Assembly: GCA_001695595.3 (NCBI GenBank)
Contig: MBPM02000029.1
Location: forward strand, 291,501-355,500
Reading direction: 5' to 3'
DNA from: Plasmopara viticola
Taxonomy: Eukaryota > Oomycota > Peronosporomycetes > Peronosporales > Peronosporaceae
Length of the DNA stretch: 64,000 nt
In this document: positions 11,750 through 23,420 of the stretch, one piece after another
Numbering within the stretch: the stretch's first letter is position 1
How the letters are laid out: the number at the start of each line of letters is the position of its first letter
Program-made: the position numbers and the translations under genes
Notes under the pieces: generated by a model
The model's database searches: none
The model's input: the letters and a program-made list of their open reading frames with translations, nothing else
What the model was told of the DNA's origin: nothing

Positions 11750-13060
11750 ATAGCAGTAGCGAAGGGTCGTGTCCATTTGCAAGCAGTACTTCATAGTTGT
11801 TCTGATGAATCGACGACGAATATATCATTGCCGATGGATCCTTAGTGTCCAGATTAAAATTACATAGGATAAGCGTGCCTGGCTCAATGTACTTTTTCCC
11901 TGCACGATTCAATGACCCGTCCTGTGAGTGCTGTACCACCTTCAAATCAGGTGCATCAGCAGTAGCGACTCCAGGAATAGATAGCTGGTCTCTTGACTTA
12001 TCTGACGTGACCCAAAAACACCAAATTGACGACGTGCCCTTCCTTTGGCGGGGTCTCGACAACAGATCCTGTCGAACTATCCGGTTGAGTAGGGACAGGC
12101 GCAGAGCCAGCAGTGGATAGTGATGTCGTTGAAACAGCTGTTTTTGCCAAAAAAACTGGCGCATCCATCTTGGATTTGCTCTTTACACCGGTGCCCGAAA
12201 CATCGAATGGCTCGCGTGCAGCTGTACGCAGCGATGGAGGGCGCACACAATTATGCTTATGAAAGCGGTGCTAGGCGAAGCATGGTTTGAAATCTGGATC
12301 GAAGAAAAAATCGCGAAGAGGCTCACGATTGTGTCCGAATATCAGGGAGGGTTAGACACAGCGTTGAAGTATACCGTGCGTGCTCGCCACTTGACCATGC
12401 CGTGATCGTGCGTAGCCGTGATAAGAACTGGTCTAACGTTACGTCCCACAAATCAGCTGTAATTGGCACGACACGGCCAAACGGAAGTCCATGAAGTATA
12501 GCTTGTCAAATAGCGAACACTTCCGGATGGTGAAGAAGGTGTTACACATTTTAAGGGAGTCGCCGCGGACGCAGCCTAGATGAAGGTATGTGTGCCAAAA
12601 TTTCGGCTGACAATCCGCCTTTGGAGACACACAGAGTTCGTCTAAGTTCCGCTCAGCACTCAGTCGCGCAGCTGGGATCCACGTACGCGTGCAGTGCTTC
12701 ACATCGACTGGCGATGGAAGTGGCGCTAGGGCTTTCTGACATTGCATTTCATCCGAGGCGTCCGGATCGTTTGAAAGCGTTGACAACGCTCTTCATCCGA
12801 AGCGTCCGGATCGTTTAAAGGCGTTGTCATTCGGCACCGAGGAAATAAGCGCAGGGGCCTTCTTGGTGGCCAAAAATGGGGGGGATTCCTGGTTTCCGGT
12901 TCGCCGATGGTTGCGCCGAAGCAGAGCTAGGAACGGAGACCATTCTACTAGTTAGTCGCTTGGCAGGTGCAGCTAGCAGATCAACTGTGGTTGTTACCTC
13001 AGCAACTGTCCCCGGAATGGATTCGAAATCACCGTTCCATTTATGGAGCGACCTCATCTA
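11750..13060 (-). pseudogene. LINE ORF1, N-terminal half (first copy)
   Basis: The minus strand carries, in shifted frames, a Ser/Ala/Pro-rich head (12,827-13,057, ..SSASAQPSANRKPG..), a segment with HCTRTWIPAARLSAERN (12,439-12,786) and a block ending IRKCSLFDKLYFMDF. The last is equivalent to IRKYSMYDKLHFVDF at 38.1 kb, identifying it as LINE ORF1. A 147-codon frame (11,721-12,164) continues it. Its partner in the second copy is at 17,479-18,900. Confidence 0.6.
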
Positions 13061-13320
13061 AATGTGCATAGCACACTGGAATGTTGTAGGGCACTTTTGC
13101 AATCATGATGCAACGCCACCTCACGTATATATGGCGCCGACGTATCTAAGCGATTCAGAGCTATCTTCTACGGTTGAGACCGCGCTTTCATTTTTGGTGG
13201 GCCCTTAACCCTAAGGAGGCATTAGAATTTTGCTCAACACGAACGGGATGAATAAACCTTCACTCAAGTGTATGAGAGACCTCTCTCGAACCATCAGTTG
13301 TGGGGGTTGTGCTTCAAATT

Positions 13321-13623
13321 TGTTACAGGTACATGCTGACCATTTGGTACATTGTACCACATTGTACTCATTAACCGGTTAGCATGAACCGGTCCAATAC
13401 GACCACACGTTGATAAGACGGGAAGGCTGATTGGACGAGTAAGGAATGTTTGTGATTAGATGCACTTAGTGATAGGATACACGAGTGCGTGTCTACGCAG
13501 CAACCAAACTAACTCCAATAAATCAATCACTTCTAAATTTCCATTCAAACCCCCGAGTGCCTCCCCCGCGTCGATTTTCCTCGCCTCCGTCTTCTACTTA
13601 GTACTCAAAGTCACCTTTCATCA
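13321..13623. mobile_element. Solo LTR (303 bp) with 5-bp target duplication
   Basis: A 303-bp insert starts TGTTACAGGTACATGC and ends CCTTTCATCA (TG..CA termini). It is flanked by AAATT on both sides (13,316-13,320 and 13,624-13,628). The second duplicated copy has one AAATT at the matching place (about 19,109-19,113) and no insert, so the empty site is visible. No internal retrotransposon sequence is present, as expected after LTR-LTR recombination. Copia or Gypsy origin cannot be decided from the LTR. Confidence 0.9.
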
Positions 13624-13671
13624 AAATTAAACAAAGATGAATCACTACAATCCAACGAACACTTCATTCAA

Positions 13672-14077
13672 GTAGCAGACTCTGGAGCACGCTCATTTTG
13701 GTCGGACTCTACATCTTCGGTATCTAACGGGTGTCGCGGGGACATGTGTGTCGGTGTGTTTCGAAGAGGAAAGTGTGGCCGAGGCCGGGCTGGAATGTGT
13801 TGAAGGCGAAGGCCAACTTGCTTATGTAATGATTGTTGCCGAAAAAGGCTCGGGGCAAGGACCGGCACGCGTATCCGGTCGTTCTAAGCGAAAAGCTGCT
13901 ATTTGAGCGCTTGCGATGATTGCAAAGGAATCTGCTGAAAACAAGAGTGCGCGCAAGTCGCAGAAACGTGCCACTGCTACATTGCCCGATGAAGAAGGTG
14001 TTGAGGAGCAAGTTGGAGAGGACGAGCGCGTCGACGAAGTTGCTGAATTACACAGCATGATGGCCCGTGAAGACTGA
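13672..14077 (+). pseudogene. ORF X, first duplicated copy
   Basis: Same reading as 19,161-19,563 (VSVCFEEESVAEA.. to ..AELHSMMARED), with one in-frame TGA at 13,904-13,906 where the second copy reads on. No ATG fits the start, so the ORF is 5'-truncated. The product is acidic and Lys/Glu-rich near its end (KKRATATLPDEEG..), perhaps coiled-coil. It is followed by the TTATTACTTAC block and the palindromic motif at 14,225-14,250. Unknown function; mobile-element origin is inferred from its six copies. Confidence 0.55.
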
Positions 14078-14699
14078 GCTGATGGACGCTGGAACCGGGT
14101 TCGTTGGCGTCGTGTCGAGGCGGGTGATGGAGGGCAAGTCTAGCTTGATAATAATTTATTACTTACTATACGTAAAAGATGGGAGCGAATAATACGTACG
14201 TCGGCTTCGTCCCAAAGCTATGTATGGTACACAAAACAGTGTGGACCACCCAGAATTAAACTTTGAAGTGAAAATCTGGTCGAATCGAGAATAAAGTTGA
14301 AAAGTTTTCTCGAAGATGAAGGTATAAAGGATCGGAGATCGATGTGTTGCTTGGTTGTCGCTCGAGTGTCCGTTGTAATGATTACGCCAACCGGCGAAGC
14401 TCGGCATAGTTAGGTGGCGTCATTCCCGCGGCAATGTAGAGACAATTATCACGCGTGGAGCCGATGAAAGGCGGTGTCGGCAGCAACCTGGTCTTCCTCT
14501 AGTGAGATGGCACAAGCAGACATCAGCGGTGTTGGATGCGGCACATGGCCTAACCCGAGTCAGTGCGAGCTCCGCAAGTATAACCTTGCTTGGAGGCTAT
14601 GACGGTGAAGCGGTTGCTGTAGTGATTCGTTGAAAGGGTTGACTTGTGCTTTGGAGATCAAATTGGCAAATGAGCTGATCTCAGTCTATCGCAGCCAGT
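14078..14699 (+). other. Non-coding block after ORF X (first copy)
   Basis: Contains TAATTTATTACTTACTATAC, the palindromic motif (14,225-14,250), and a GGCGTCAGCGGTGTTGGATG-like element (CATCAGCGGTGTTGGATGCG at about 14,522). Equivalent blocks occur at 19.56-20.18 and 26.49-27.05 kb. No ORF looks convincing. Confidence 0.45.
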
Positions 14700-15834
14700 T
14701 TTAAAACCTCTAAGAATTTGATAAATCAATCGTATAGGATATTATTTTTCGCAAGGAGATCAATTTTGATGAAAAAAGGTTTCAAAGAGAAAGGATTACA
14801 ATCTTCGTGAACAGACTGACTTCTAAGGCGAATACTGCCTCGAGTTCCGTAGCCGGAACCGGGGACTCGCTCACTATTAGAGGGAGCATCGGTAACGCCG
14901 ACGACATCTCTCACGGAGGAGGTCGAGGAGGCGCTATCAGCCGTATTGCTCGTATGGTCTTCCAAAATTAAAGGAAACGCTGGTAGCCCAGATGGGCTTG
15001 GGCCTTGCTCAAAATCTTGGCCTAGCTGAGATCGTGCATAGCGCAGCGAGCGACTTCAACCAGAGACTGTCTTGTTATCCACTCATCATGTCCATCGAGA
15101 AAACGAACGTGGAAACATCGATAGCGCTAAGATTCGTCTCGGCGCTTGCCCACAATGAGGAACAGAAATTGCTCTGAAGTCATGCTGTCGGGACCGTTCT
15201 GGGCGCGAGCTTGTTTTGGACCGGCCTATGTGGTATGCAGCCGCTTTGGGGGAAGACCCTGGTCTTTGACCGCACCGGAGCGGAGGTGCATGCCGGCAGG
15301 CGTTTGCGACAGGTCCGGGTGGGATGACGCTATCTCGACGCCAGTAGACTCGGTGGATTTGTGGGGCATCTTGCTGGACTGCTGCATGGAAATCTGGGTT
15401 AAGTCGCTCAGACAACCTGGGGGAAGAAACTCCGCTAGATCTGGGATGACATCCGGCGATGGTTCGTTGAGCTCGGCACAATCTACGGCGTCGGCCATGC
15501 GGCCATCGGAAGCGCTAGAGGCTTCTTGTTCATGCGCAACCGACTTCATCATGTCTTGGAGCCGAGAAATGACAGTGATGGTGTCGGCGGCCAATGGCTC
15601 TAACCCCCTTGAAGTGGTACATGCAGGCGTCAGCGGTGTTGGATGCGACACGTAGCCTAACCCGGAGCGGTTTGACCTCTGCGAGTCCCACCTCGCTAGG
15701 AGGATCTGAATTGGCTGAAAAGCAGTCGTTGACATGGTTTGAAGCGAGTTCTTTCTTTTTTTGGAAAGGAGAAGGTTTTGCGACGTGGAGCGCAAATTGG
15801 AATGAACAGCATTCGGTCCCTCGCAGCTAGTCAT
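14700..15834 (-). pseudogene. Unrecognised minus-strand ORF (202 codons) and downstream piece
   Basis: The minus frame 15,226-15,834 is open for 202 codons and contains TTSRGLEPLAADTITVISRL, a probable helical segment, then an acidic stretch. A further minus frame at 14,726-14,965 reads a Ser/Thr-rich peptide. Both recur, more broken, in the second copy (20,199-21,308). The stretch lies just downstream of the LINE 3' end and may be the N-terminal ORF of another element. I do not recognise it. Confidence 0.4.
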
Positions 15835-15983
15835 AAATCTCCATCAAATTATCGAAATTGATCGTGGGGATATGACTTTATACAGTAAATTGACCTGTAA
15901 TGAAAAATTTTCGAGAGAAGACGGGTTTCACTCGTCATGGACGAACGCAAAACCGTGTCGGCTTTCTGCGCCTAGCTTTGGTG

Positions 15984-18900
15984 TCAAACCGAGAGTTCGC
16001 CCTCAGTGACCACTATGTAACACATTGGTAGTAGCGGGCAACCGTTGACCAGGTATCCATGCGCAGTAAAGAGCTTGGAGTCTTGGGCTACTACCTTTGT
16101 CGAGCCGTTGTAGGTGCAGCTGGATGTAAGCCTTGGCGCGTTCTCGCACAAACCCGATGTTAGACATACTTTCATTCCAAAAGCAGTCGTTCCGATGGAG
16201 CCAAAGCATGTAGAAGACACTACAACGAATAACTTTGAACACACAAAGAATGTTGTGACTCACGTAAGTGGTGAGTTGATCTGGAGAAACTTCAAGGCTT
16301 GGGAGGTAAACGATAGTGGACCACGAGACGGCGCGAACTAGGAGAAGATTAATGTTCGGGAGAAATGAGGTCCAGACAACCTTAGCTAGGGACTGACTTC
16401 AGAAGAGGTGTTCCGCATCTTCCACTACGTAACATTCGTGAACGCATAACTATCATCGGTTTAGTGCCGGCAGTTTAGACGTACGTTAAGTCCTTTGTGG
16501 TGAAGACGGGATTTGATGTCGCTGAGGACGAGCAGTATATCACGGTCCAACCCTCGCTTTCGGCGCGACAGATCTCTCCAGTCCGGTTCATCGATAATTG
16601 TAAGCGGTCGATGTGCGTGACGAGCAACCTTTTCCTATCCTTCAATAGGGGCCGAGGCTTCAGGACGCTCAAGAATGATGGTTCCATCAGGAACTGATGA
16701 CACCGGCGAGGTTGAAAAAGGGACGTTGGATAAAGAAGGGTGGGTCTGACACGTGTCGCTGGTACGCCACTGGGTTCACGTGACTCCTCTCGTCGGCTTT
16801 CACGTCTGTCGCCGGTCGCTCGCTGAGTGACACGTGGCTGCGCTGCGGCTGCGGCGACGGTGGCACGCTTGGCGGCGATAGATGGGGAAGGCGTCTTGTT
16901 CAGCGATCGCTTCTTGTTCTGCACGTACACTGAGAAGTAAAACGCGGGGAACTTGATCTCGCGGAGCGAAACATCATCAGTGAGCAGAGCGTCAGGAACA
17001 TAGTGATGCGAAAACCAAACGGTGCGGTCGCTGAACATGAGGGGACTGGCGACATGCGTCGGCGTTATGATAAGCTGGAGGCCCAGCTCTGCAAAGTAGT
17101 CGTATATCTCGTCGTCGATCAGCCCTAACGTGAGATGCATAAATTAACATAGTAGGAGCGGTCATAGGCGCTGTACGACCCCAGAATAAGCTTTTGACCC
17201 GTGCAAGAGATCGCCGTGCCGCCAAGTTTGTTCGCAAGATATTGATTGGTACACGTGATGCGGATGTCGCAATTCTTCACTACTTCGATGGCGCAGACGG
17301 AGCTCGATAATGATGTCCACGTCTGGGATTGCATTCTACGATTGATCGTGTCCATGACCTTAGGCGTGCCGTACACGCGGGAGATCACAACACGAACTTA
17401 TCGTTTATCAGGACACGTGCTGGCTGAACTTGCTGCACCACAATACAGTGGAATTCCTGCACGGATGCATCATGTGTTTTAAAGCGCAGAATACCGACAA
17501 TGGAACCAACGACGTGCCACTTGTAATGCCATATATATCGTCTCTGTCGTCAGATTACGATCAATATCCAGCAGTAGCGAAGGGTCGTGTCCATCCGTAA
17601 GCAGTACTTCATAGTTTTTCTGGTGAATCAGCGACGAATATGTCATCGCCGATGTATCCTTAGTGTCCAGATTAAAATTACATAGGATAAGCGTGCCTGG
17701 CTCAATGTACTTTTTCCCCGCACATTTTAATGACCCGTACTGTGAGTGCTGTACCACCTTCCAATCAGGTGCATCAGCAGTTGCGACTCCAGGAATAGAT
17801 AGCTGGTCTCTTGACCTATCTGACGTGATCCACAAACCCCAAATTGACGACGTGCCCTTCCTGTGGCGGGGTGTCGACAACACATCCTGTCGATCTATCC
17901 GGTTGAGTAGGGACAGGTGCAGAGCCAGCAGTGGGTAGTGATGTCGTTGAAACAGCTGTTTTTGCCAAAAAAACTGGCGCATCCATCTTGGATTTGCTCT
18001 TTACACCGGTGCCCGAAACATCGAATGGCTCGCGTGCAGCTGTACGCAGCGATGGAGGGCGCACACAATTATGCTTATGAAAGCGGTGCTAGGCGAAGCA
18101 TGGTTTGTAATCCGGATCGAAGAAAAAATCGCGTAGAGGCTCACGATTGTGTCCGAATATCAGGGAGGGTTAGACTCAGCGTTGAAGTATACCGTGCGTG
18201 CTCGCCACTTAACCATGCCGTGATCGTGCGTAGCCGTGATAAGAACGGGTCTGACGTTACATCCCACAAACCAGCTGTAAATGGCACGACACGGCCAAAC
18301 GGAAGTCCACGAAGTGTAGCTTGTCGATAGCGAACACTTCCGGATGGTCAAGTAGGTGTTACACACCTTGAGGGTTTCGCCGCGGACGCAGCCAAGATGA
18401 AGGTACTTGTGCCGGAACTTCGGCTGACAATCGGCCTTTAGCGACATAGAGTTCGTCTATGTTCCGCTCAGCAGTCAGTCGCACAGCTGGGATCCACGTG
18501 CGCGTGCAGTGCTTCACAACGGCTGGCGATGGAAGTGGCGCTAGGGCTTTCTGACAATGCTCTTCATCCGAAGCGTCCGGATCGTTAAATGAGAGATGTT
18601 TTTTTCGAAAGCGTTGTCATCCGGCACCGAGCGATAAGGCGCAGGGGCCTTCTTGGTGGCCGAGGGTGGCGAGGTTGTCCTGGCGTCCGGTACGCCGATG
18701 GTTGCGCCGAAGCAGAGCAAGGAACGGAGACCATTCTAATAATTAGTCGCTTAGTAGGTGCAGCTAGGCAGACCAACTGTGGTTGTTACCTCAGCAACTG
18801 TCCCCGGAATGGATTCGAAATCACCGTTCCATTTATGGAGCGACCTCATCTAAATGTGCATAGCACACTGGAATGTTGTAGGGCACTTTCGCAATCATGA
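15984..18900 (-). pseudogene. Internally deleted LINE: ORF1 fused to zf-RVT tail
   Basis: Reading right to left: ORF1 head (18,900-18,460), a block with FRHKYLHLGCVRGETLKVCN and RARTVYFNAE (18,160-18,447), a 167-codon frame (17,479-17,982), a segment with ITCTNQYLANKLGGTAIS (17,125-17,388), the EIYDYFAELGLQ..TVWFSHHYVPDA domain and QNKKRSLNK tail (from 17,140). Directly after ORF1, at about 16,470, comes the post-RT zinc-finger tail (VEDAEHLF.., then FYMLWLHRNDCFWNE near 16,200). Endonuclease and reverse transcriptase are missing between them, about 2-3 kb in this family. This is a deletion derivative that could move only in trans, if at all, and its frames are broken. Confidence 0.7.
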
Positions 18901-19160
18901 TGCCACGCCACCTCACGTATATATGGCGCTGACGTATCCAAGCGATTCAGAGCTATCTTCTACGGCAAGACCGCGCTTTCATTTTTGGTGGGCCCTTGAA
19001 TTTAAGGAGGCATTGGAACTTTGCTCAACACGAACGGGATAAATAAACCTTCACTCACGTGTATGAGCGACCTCTCCCGACGCAACAGTTGGGGGGGGGC
19101 GGGTGCTTCAAATTTAACATAGAAGAATCACTACAATTCATCGAACACTTCATTCAAGTA

Positions 19161-19563
19161 GTAGACTCTGGAGCACACTGCATTTGGTCGGACTCTACAT
19201 CTTCGGTATCTAACGGGGGACGCGGGGACGTGTGTGTCGGTGTGTTTCGAAGAGGAAAGTGTGGCCGAGGCCGAGCTGGAATGTGTTGAAGGCAAAGGGC
19301 AACTTGCTTTTGTAATAATTGTTTCCGAAGAGGGCTCGGGGCAAGTACCGACACGCGAATCCGGTGGGACCAAGCGAGTATCTGCTATTGAAGGGCTTAC
19401 GATGATTGTCAAGGAATCTGCTGAAAATCTGAGAGCGCGCAAGTCGAAGAAACGTGCCACTGCTACATTGCCCGATGAAGAAGTTCTTGAGGAGCAAGTT
19501 GGAGAGGACGAGCGCGTCGACGAAGTTGCTGAATTACATAGCATGATGGCCCGTGAAGACTGA
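19161..19563 (+). pseudogene. ORF X, second duplicated copy (open, 5'-truncated)
   Basis: An uninterrupted frame of about 134 codons ends at the TGA at 19,561-19,563. It reads CVSVCFEEESVAEAELECVE early and ends EVAELHSMMARED. The C-terminal 60 residues are charged and suggest a coiled coil. No ATG lies in frame upstream before a stop, so this is the 3' part of a longer ORF, whose more N-terminal portion is seen at 22.65 kb (ERATEPDADMAIESETVS) and 36.06-35.56 kb. Family unknown; best-preserved C-terminus of X here. Confidence 0.5.
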
Positions 19564-20198
19564 GCTGATGGACGCTGGAACCGGGTTCGTTGGCGTCATG
19601 TCGAGGCGGGTGATGGAGGGCAAGTCTAGCTTGATAATAATTTATTACTTACTATACGTAAAAGATGGGAGCGAATAATACGTACGTCGGCTTCGTATGG
19701 TACACAAAACAGTGTGGACCACCCAGAATTAAACTTTGAAGTGAAAATCTGGTCGAATCGAGAATAAAGTTGAAAAGGTTTCTCGAAGATGAAGGTATAA
19801 AGGATCGGAGATCGATGTGTTGCTTTGTTGTCGCTCGAGTGTCCGTTGTAATGATTACGCCAACCGGCGAAGCTCGGCATAGTTAGGTGGCGTCATTCCC
19901 GCGGCAATGTAGAGACATTTATCACGCGTGGAGCCGATGAAAGACGGTGTCGGCAGCAACCTGGTCTTCCTCTAGTGAGATGGCACAAGCAGACATCAGC
20001 GGTGTTGGATGCGGCACATGGCCTAACCCGAGTCAGTGCGAGCTCCGCAAGTATAACCTTGCTTGGAGGCTATGACGGTGAAGCGGTTGCTGGAGTGATT
20101 CGTTGAAAGGGTTGACTTGTGCTTTGGAGATCAAATTGGCAAATGAGCTGATCTCAGTCTATCGCAGCCAGTTTTAAAACCTCTAAGAATTTGATAAA
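19564..20198 (+). other. Non-coding block after ORF X (second copy)
   Basis: Same block as 14,078-14,699, with the palindromic motif at 19,698-19,723. I see no coding sequence. Confidence 0.45.
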
Positions 20199-21308
20199 TC
20201 AATCGTATAGGATATTATTTTTCGCAAGGAGATCAATTTTGATGAAAAAAGGTTTCAAAGAGAAAGGATTACAATCTTCGTGAACAGACTGACTTCTAAG
20301 GCGAATACTGCCTCGAGTTCCGTAGCCGGAACCGGGGACTCGCCCACAGTTGGAGGGAGTATCGGTGGCACCGTCGACATCGCTCATGGAGGAGGTCGAG
20401 GAGGCACTATTAGCCGTATCGCTCGTATGGTCTTCCAAGATAAAATGGAACGCTGGTAGCACAGATGAGCTTGGGCAATGCTCAAAATCTTGGCCTAGCT
20501 GATATCGTGCATAGCGCAGCAAGCGTCCTTAACCAGATATTATCTTGTCCTCCACTCATCATGTCCATTGAAAAAACGGACATGGTAACATCGACAGTGC
20601 TGGGGTTTATCTCGGCGCTTACCCATACTGAGGAACAGAAATTGCTTTAATGTCATGCTGTCGGGACCGCTTTGGGCGCGAGCTTGTTTTGGACCGGCCT
20701 ATGTAGTATGCAGCTGCTTTGGGGGAAGACCCTGGTTTTTGACCGCACCGGAGCGGAGGGGCATGCCGACAGTCGTTTGCGACAGGTCCGAGTGGGATGA
20801 TGCCGTCTAAACACCAGTAGACTCGGTGGATTTGTGGGGCCTCTTGCCGGACTGCTGCATGGAAATCTGGGTTGAGTCGCTAAGACGATCTGGGGGAAGA
20901 AGCTCTGCTAAATCTCGGATGACATCTGGCGATGTTCGTTGAGCTCGGCACAATCGACAGCGTTAGTCCTGCGGCATGCGGAAACGCTGGAGGCTTCGTG
21001 TTCATGCGCAACCGAATTCACCATGTCTTGGAGCCGAGAAACGACAGTGATGGTGTCGGCGGTCAATGGCTCTAACCCCCTTGAAGTGGTACATGCAGGC
21101 CTCAGCGGTGTCGGATGCGACACGTAGCCTGAACCGGAGCGGTTTGACCTCTGCGAGTCCCACCCCGCTGGGAGGATCTGAATCGATGTAGAGCAGTCTT
21201 TGACATGGTTTTAGGCGAGTCGTTACTGCTTTTGGGAAAGATAGGTTTGACTTGCGACGTGGAGCGCAGATTGGAATGAACAGCATTCGGTCCCTCGCAG
21301 CCAGTCAT
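20199..21308 (-). pseudogene. Unrecognised ORF, second copy, more broken
   Basis: Counterpart of 14,700-15,834. The minus frames are split (20,199-20,522; 20,908-21,123; 21,002-21,308) by small indels, for example near 20,935. TTSRGLEPLTADTITVVSRL is retained at about 21,035-21,095. Function unknown. Confidence 0.4.
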
Positions 21309-21318
21309 AAAACCTCCA

Positions 21319-22217
21319 TCAAATTATCGAAATTGATCGTGGGGATATGACTTTATACAGTAAATTGACCTGTAATGAAAAATATTCGAGAGAAGACGGG
21401 TTCCACTCGTCATGGACGATTGCAAAACCGTGTCGGCTTTCTGCGCCTAGCTTTGGTGTCAAAACCGAGAGTTCGCCCTCAGTGATCACTATGTTACACA
21501 CTGTTAGTAGCGGGCAACCGTTGACCGGGTATCCATGCGCAGCAAAGAGCTTGGAGTCTCGGGCTACTACCTTTGTCGAGTCGTTGTAGGTGAAGCTGGA
21601 TGTAAGCCTTGGCGCGTTCTCGCACAAACCCGATGTTTGATATACTTTCATTCCAAAAGCAGTCGTTCCGATGGAGTCAAAGCATGTAGAAGACACTACA
21701 ACGAAAAACTTTGAGCACACAAAGAATGTTGTGACTCACATAAGTGGTGAGTTGATCTGGAGAGACTTCAAGGCTTCGGAGGTGAATGATAGTGGATTAC
21801 GACACGGCGCGAAATAGGAGACGGTTAATGTTCGGGAGAAAGTAGTCCCAGACAGCCTGAGCGAGGGATTAACTCCAGAAGAGGTGCTTCGCATCTGCCA
21901 CTACGCAACATTCGTGAACGCATAACTATCATCGGTTTAGTGCCGGCAGTTTAGGCGTACGTTGAGTCCTTTGTGGTGAAGACGGAATTTGATGTCGCTG
22001 AGGACAGGCAGTTTATCACGGTCCAACCCTCGCTCTCGGCGTGACAGATCTTTATATTCCGGGTCATCGGGAATTTGAGCGGTCGATGTGCGTGATGAGA
22101 AAGCTTTACCCATTCTTGAATGGGGGCCGAGGCCTCAGGACGCTCAAGAATGATGGTTACATCAGGGGCTGATGACACCGGCGAGGTCGAAAAAGGGGCG
22201 TTGGATAAAGTAGAGTG
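21319..22217 (-). pseudogene. LINE ORF1 end plus zf-RVT tail, second copy
   Basis: Counterpart of 15,984-16,742: ORF1 C-terminal remnant (ICHAESEGWTVINCLSS, 21,951-22,178) joined to the post-RT tail around 21,950-21,319. The ORF1/tail junction is the same as in the first copy, so the internal deletion preceded the duplication. Confidence 0.6.
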
Positions 22218-22321
22218 ATTGTCGCTTGTGCTTCAGCTGGAAAATTCGAAGATGAAGAGCAAGTCCAGTCTAATAATTTCTTATTACTTATCTGCGAAAT
22301 ATGGTATGAAGATCGACTTCT

Positions 22322-23170
22322 TGTGGTGCACACTAAATTGTGTGGACCACCTATAGGGTTTAAGGTATGTATTAACAATTTGAAATTCAGTTTGTGGATG
22401 CTTTTAAAATATGCAGGTATAGTGTATTGGAGGTCGAAGTGTTGCTGGAATGTTGATATGATGTGTCCTATCCTGCGCAGAAATTTAGTTTTCCAAGTAA
22501 AGCGAGAGTGTACCGTCGATATTTAGTAAGGTACGATGGCGGCCGAAGAGATCAGAGAACCGATTTTCTGATGTACTGATTTCCGTCTCATAACCGACTG
22601 TTGTGGCCAGTCCGCTGATGGCGAAGCTGGTACCCTGCCGAAGTCACTTTTGTGTCATGGACGAATTGAAGGGTTTGGTGAGCGCGCCACTGAGCCAGAT
22701 GCAGATATGGCTATCGAGTCGGAGACTGTCTCGACTGCCAGATGCGCTCCGGATGAACGGGCGGGTGCAAGAGTTGCGCAAGCGGCTGCCATAGCCGCTA
22801 GCAACGCCTTGTTGCTGGCCGAAGAGCCTAATTGCGCTGTATAAAATGAGGCTTCGGTGAGGCCTCCCAGGGTACACGCATCAACGATAACGGTCCGGAA
22901 ATGCCAGAAACGGACCGTATCCGCCCAAATGCTGCAACAGCAAGTTTGCGCGACATGCCGGTGGCGTCGGTTGTTTTGGACAGCAAGGGGAGTTTCTTAA
23001 AGGGAAATGCGTGGCCGAGGAAGGGCTAGTCAGTGCTGAAGGCAAAGATGATTGTGCTTCTGTCATGGATGTCGATGAAGAGGGAACAGAGCAAGTGTCG
23101 TCACGTACATCTGGTCGGTCGCAGTGAGGAGCTACTGTTATAGCGCTTGCGCTGATTGCAATAGTAGCTG
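22322..23170 (+). pseudogene. Element X copy with N-terminal ORF part
   Basis: Starts with the palindromic motif (22,322-22,351) and the shared leader (TGTTGCTGGAATGTTGATAT near 22,440). From 22,650 the frame reads GFGERATEPDADMAIESETV and then an Ala-rich stretch AQAAAIAASNALLLAEE. The left-arm copy at 36,064-35,564 reads the same with small changes (ERATKSEADVAIESETVSTA), which supports real coding ancestry. The frame is lost after about 22,850 and fragments continue to 23,170. Confidence 0.6.
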
Positions 23171-23176
23171 CTGGAT

Positions 23177-23420
23177 ATGAAAGCAGCGCGCACTCCATCC
23201 CCTCCCTGTCAAGTGGCTCACCGACCACGGCCGTCGCCAGCGACGGCAGAGAAACTATCGCGAGTTCTCAGCCAACTTGTTTTGGGAAGGATTTCAAACT
23301 TACGCTTTCGTTTCAAATTTTTGGACAAATGTGATCGACTTCTAAATTGCATCCGATCGGGCCGATCCAAGCGATGCAAATCTTCGCGGTATTGCTCGCA
23401 TGGATCTTCGACGCCATAAA
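23177..23420 (+). pseudogene. LINE post-RT fragment
   Basis: An 80-codon frame reads TAEKLSRVLSQLVLGRISNL then FKFLDKCDRLLN. It parallels TAARFSQSLSHLAPGRVTSI and SNFLDKADRLLN in the LINE at 1-3,068 (about 2,830-2,940). It is a short 5'- and 3'-truncated piece fused to the X copy upstream. Confidence 0.65.

Larger units (their letters stand above)
11750..17567 (+). repeat. Direct duplication, first copy
   Basis: Aligned by eye to 17,568-22,218: 11,750-13,320 matches 17,568-19,113 (offset about 5,818 at the left end), and 13,624-16,742 matches about 19,110-22,218 (offset about 5,473-5,486). The offset change is explained mainly by the solo LTR at 13,321-13,623. Bases 16,743-17,567 have no counterpart after 22,218, where element X starts instead. 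The unit holds LINE ORF1 (minus), ORF X (plus), an unrecognised minus ORF and a LINE C-terminus (minus). Confidence 0.85.
17568..22218 (+). repeat. Direct duplication, second copy
   Basis: Counterpart of 11,750-16,742, with frequent substitutions and small indels, for example about 13 bp lost near 19,695 relative to 14,208-14,221. It lacks the solo LTR and so preserves the empty insertion site near 19,108-19,113. Its right edge ends at the start of an X-type leader. Confidence 0.85.

Noticed and set aside
15146..15655. 169-codon plus-strand ORF
   Set aside because: It overlaps the 202-codon minus ORF, is Cys/Trp/Ser-rich, and is not kept open in the duplicate at 20.6-21.1 kb.
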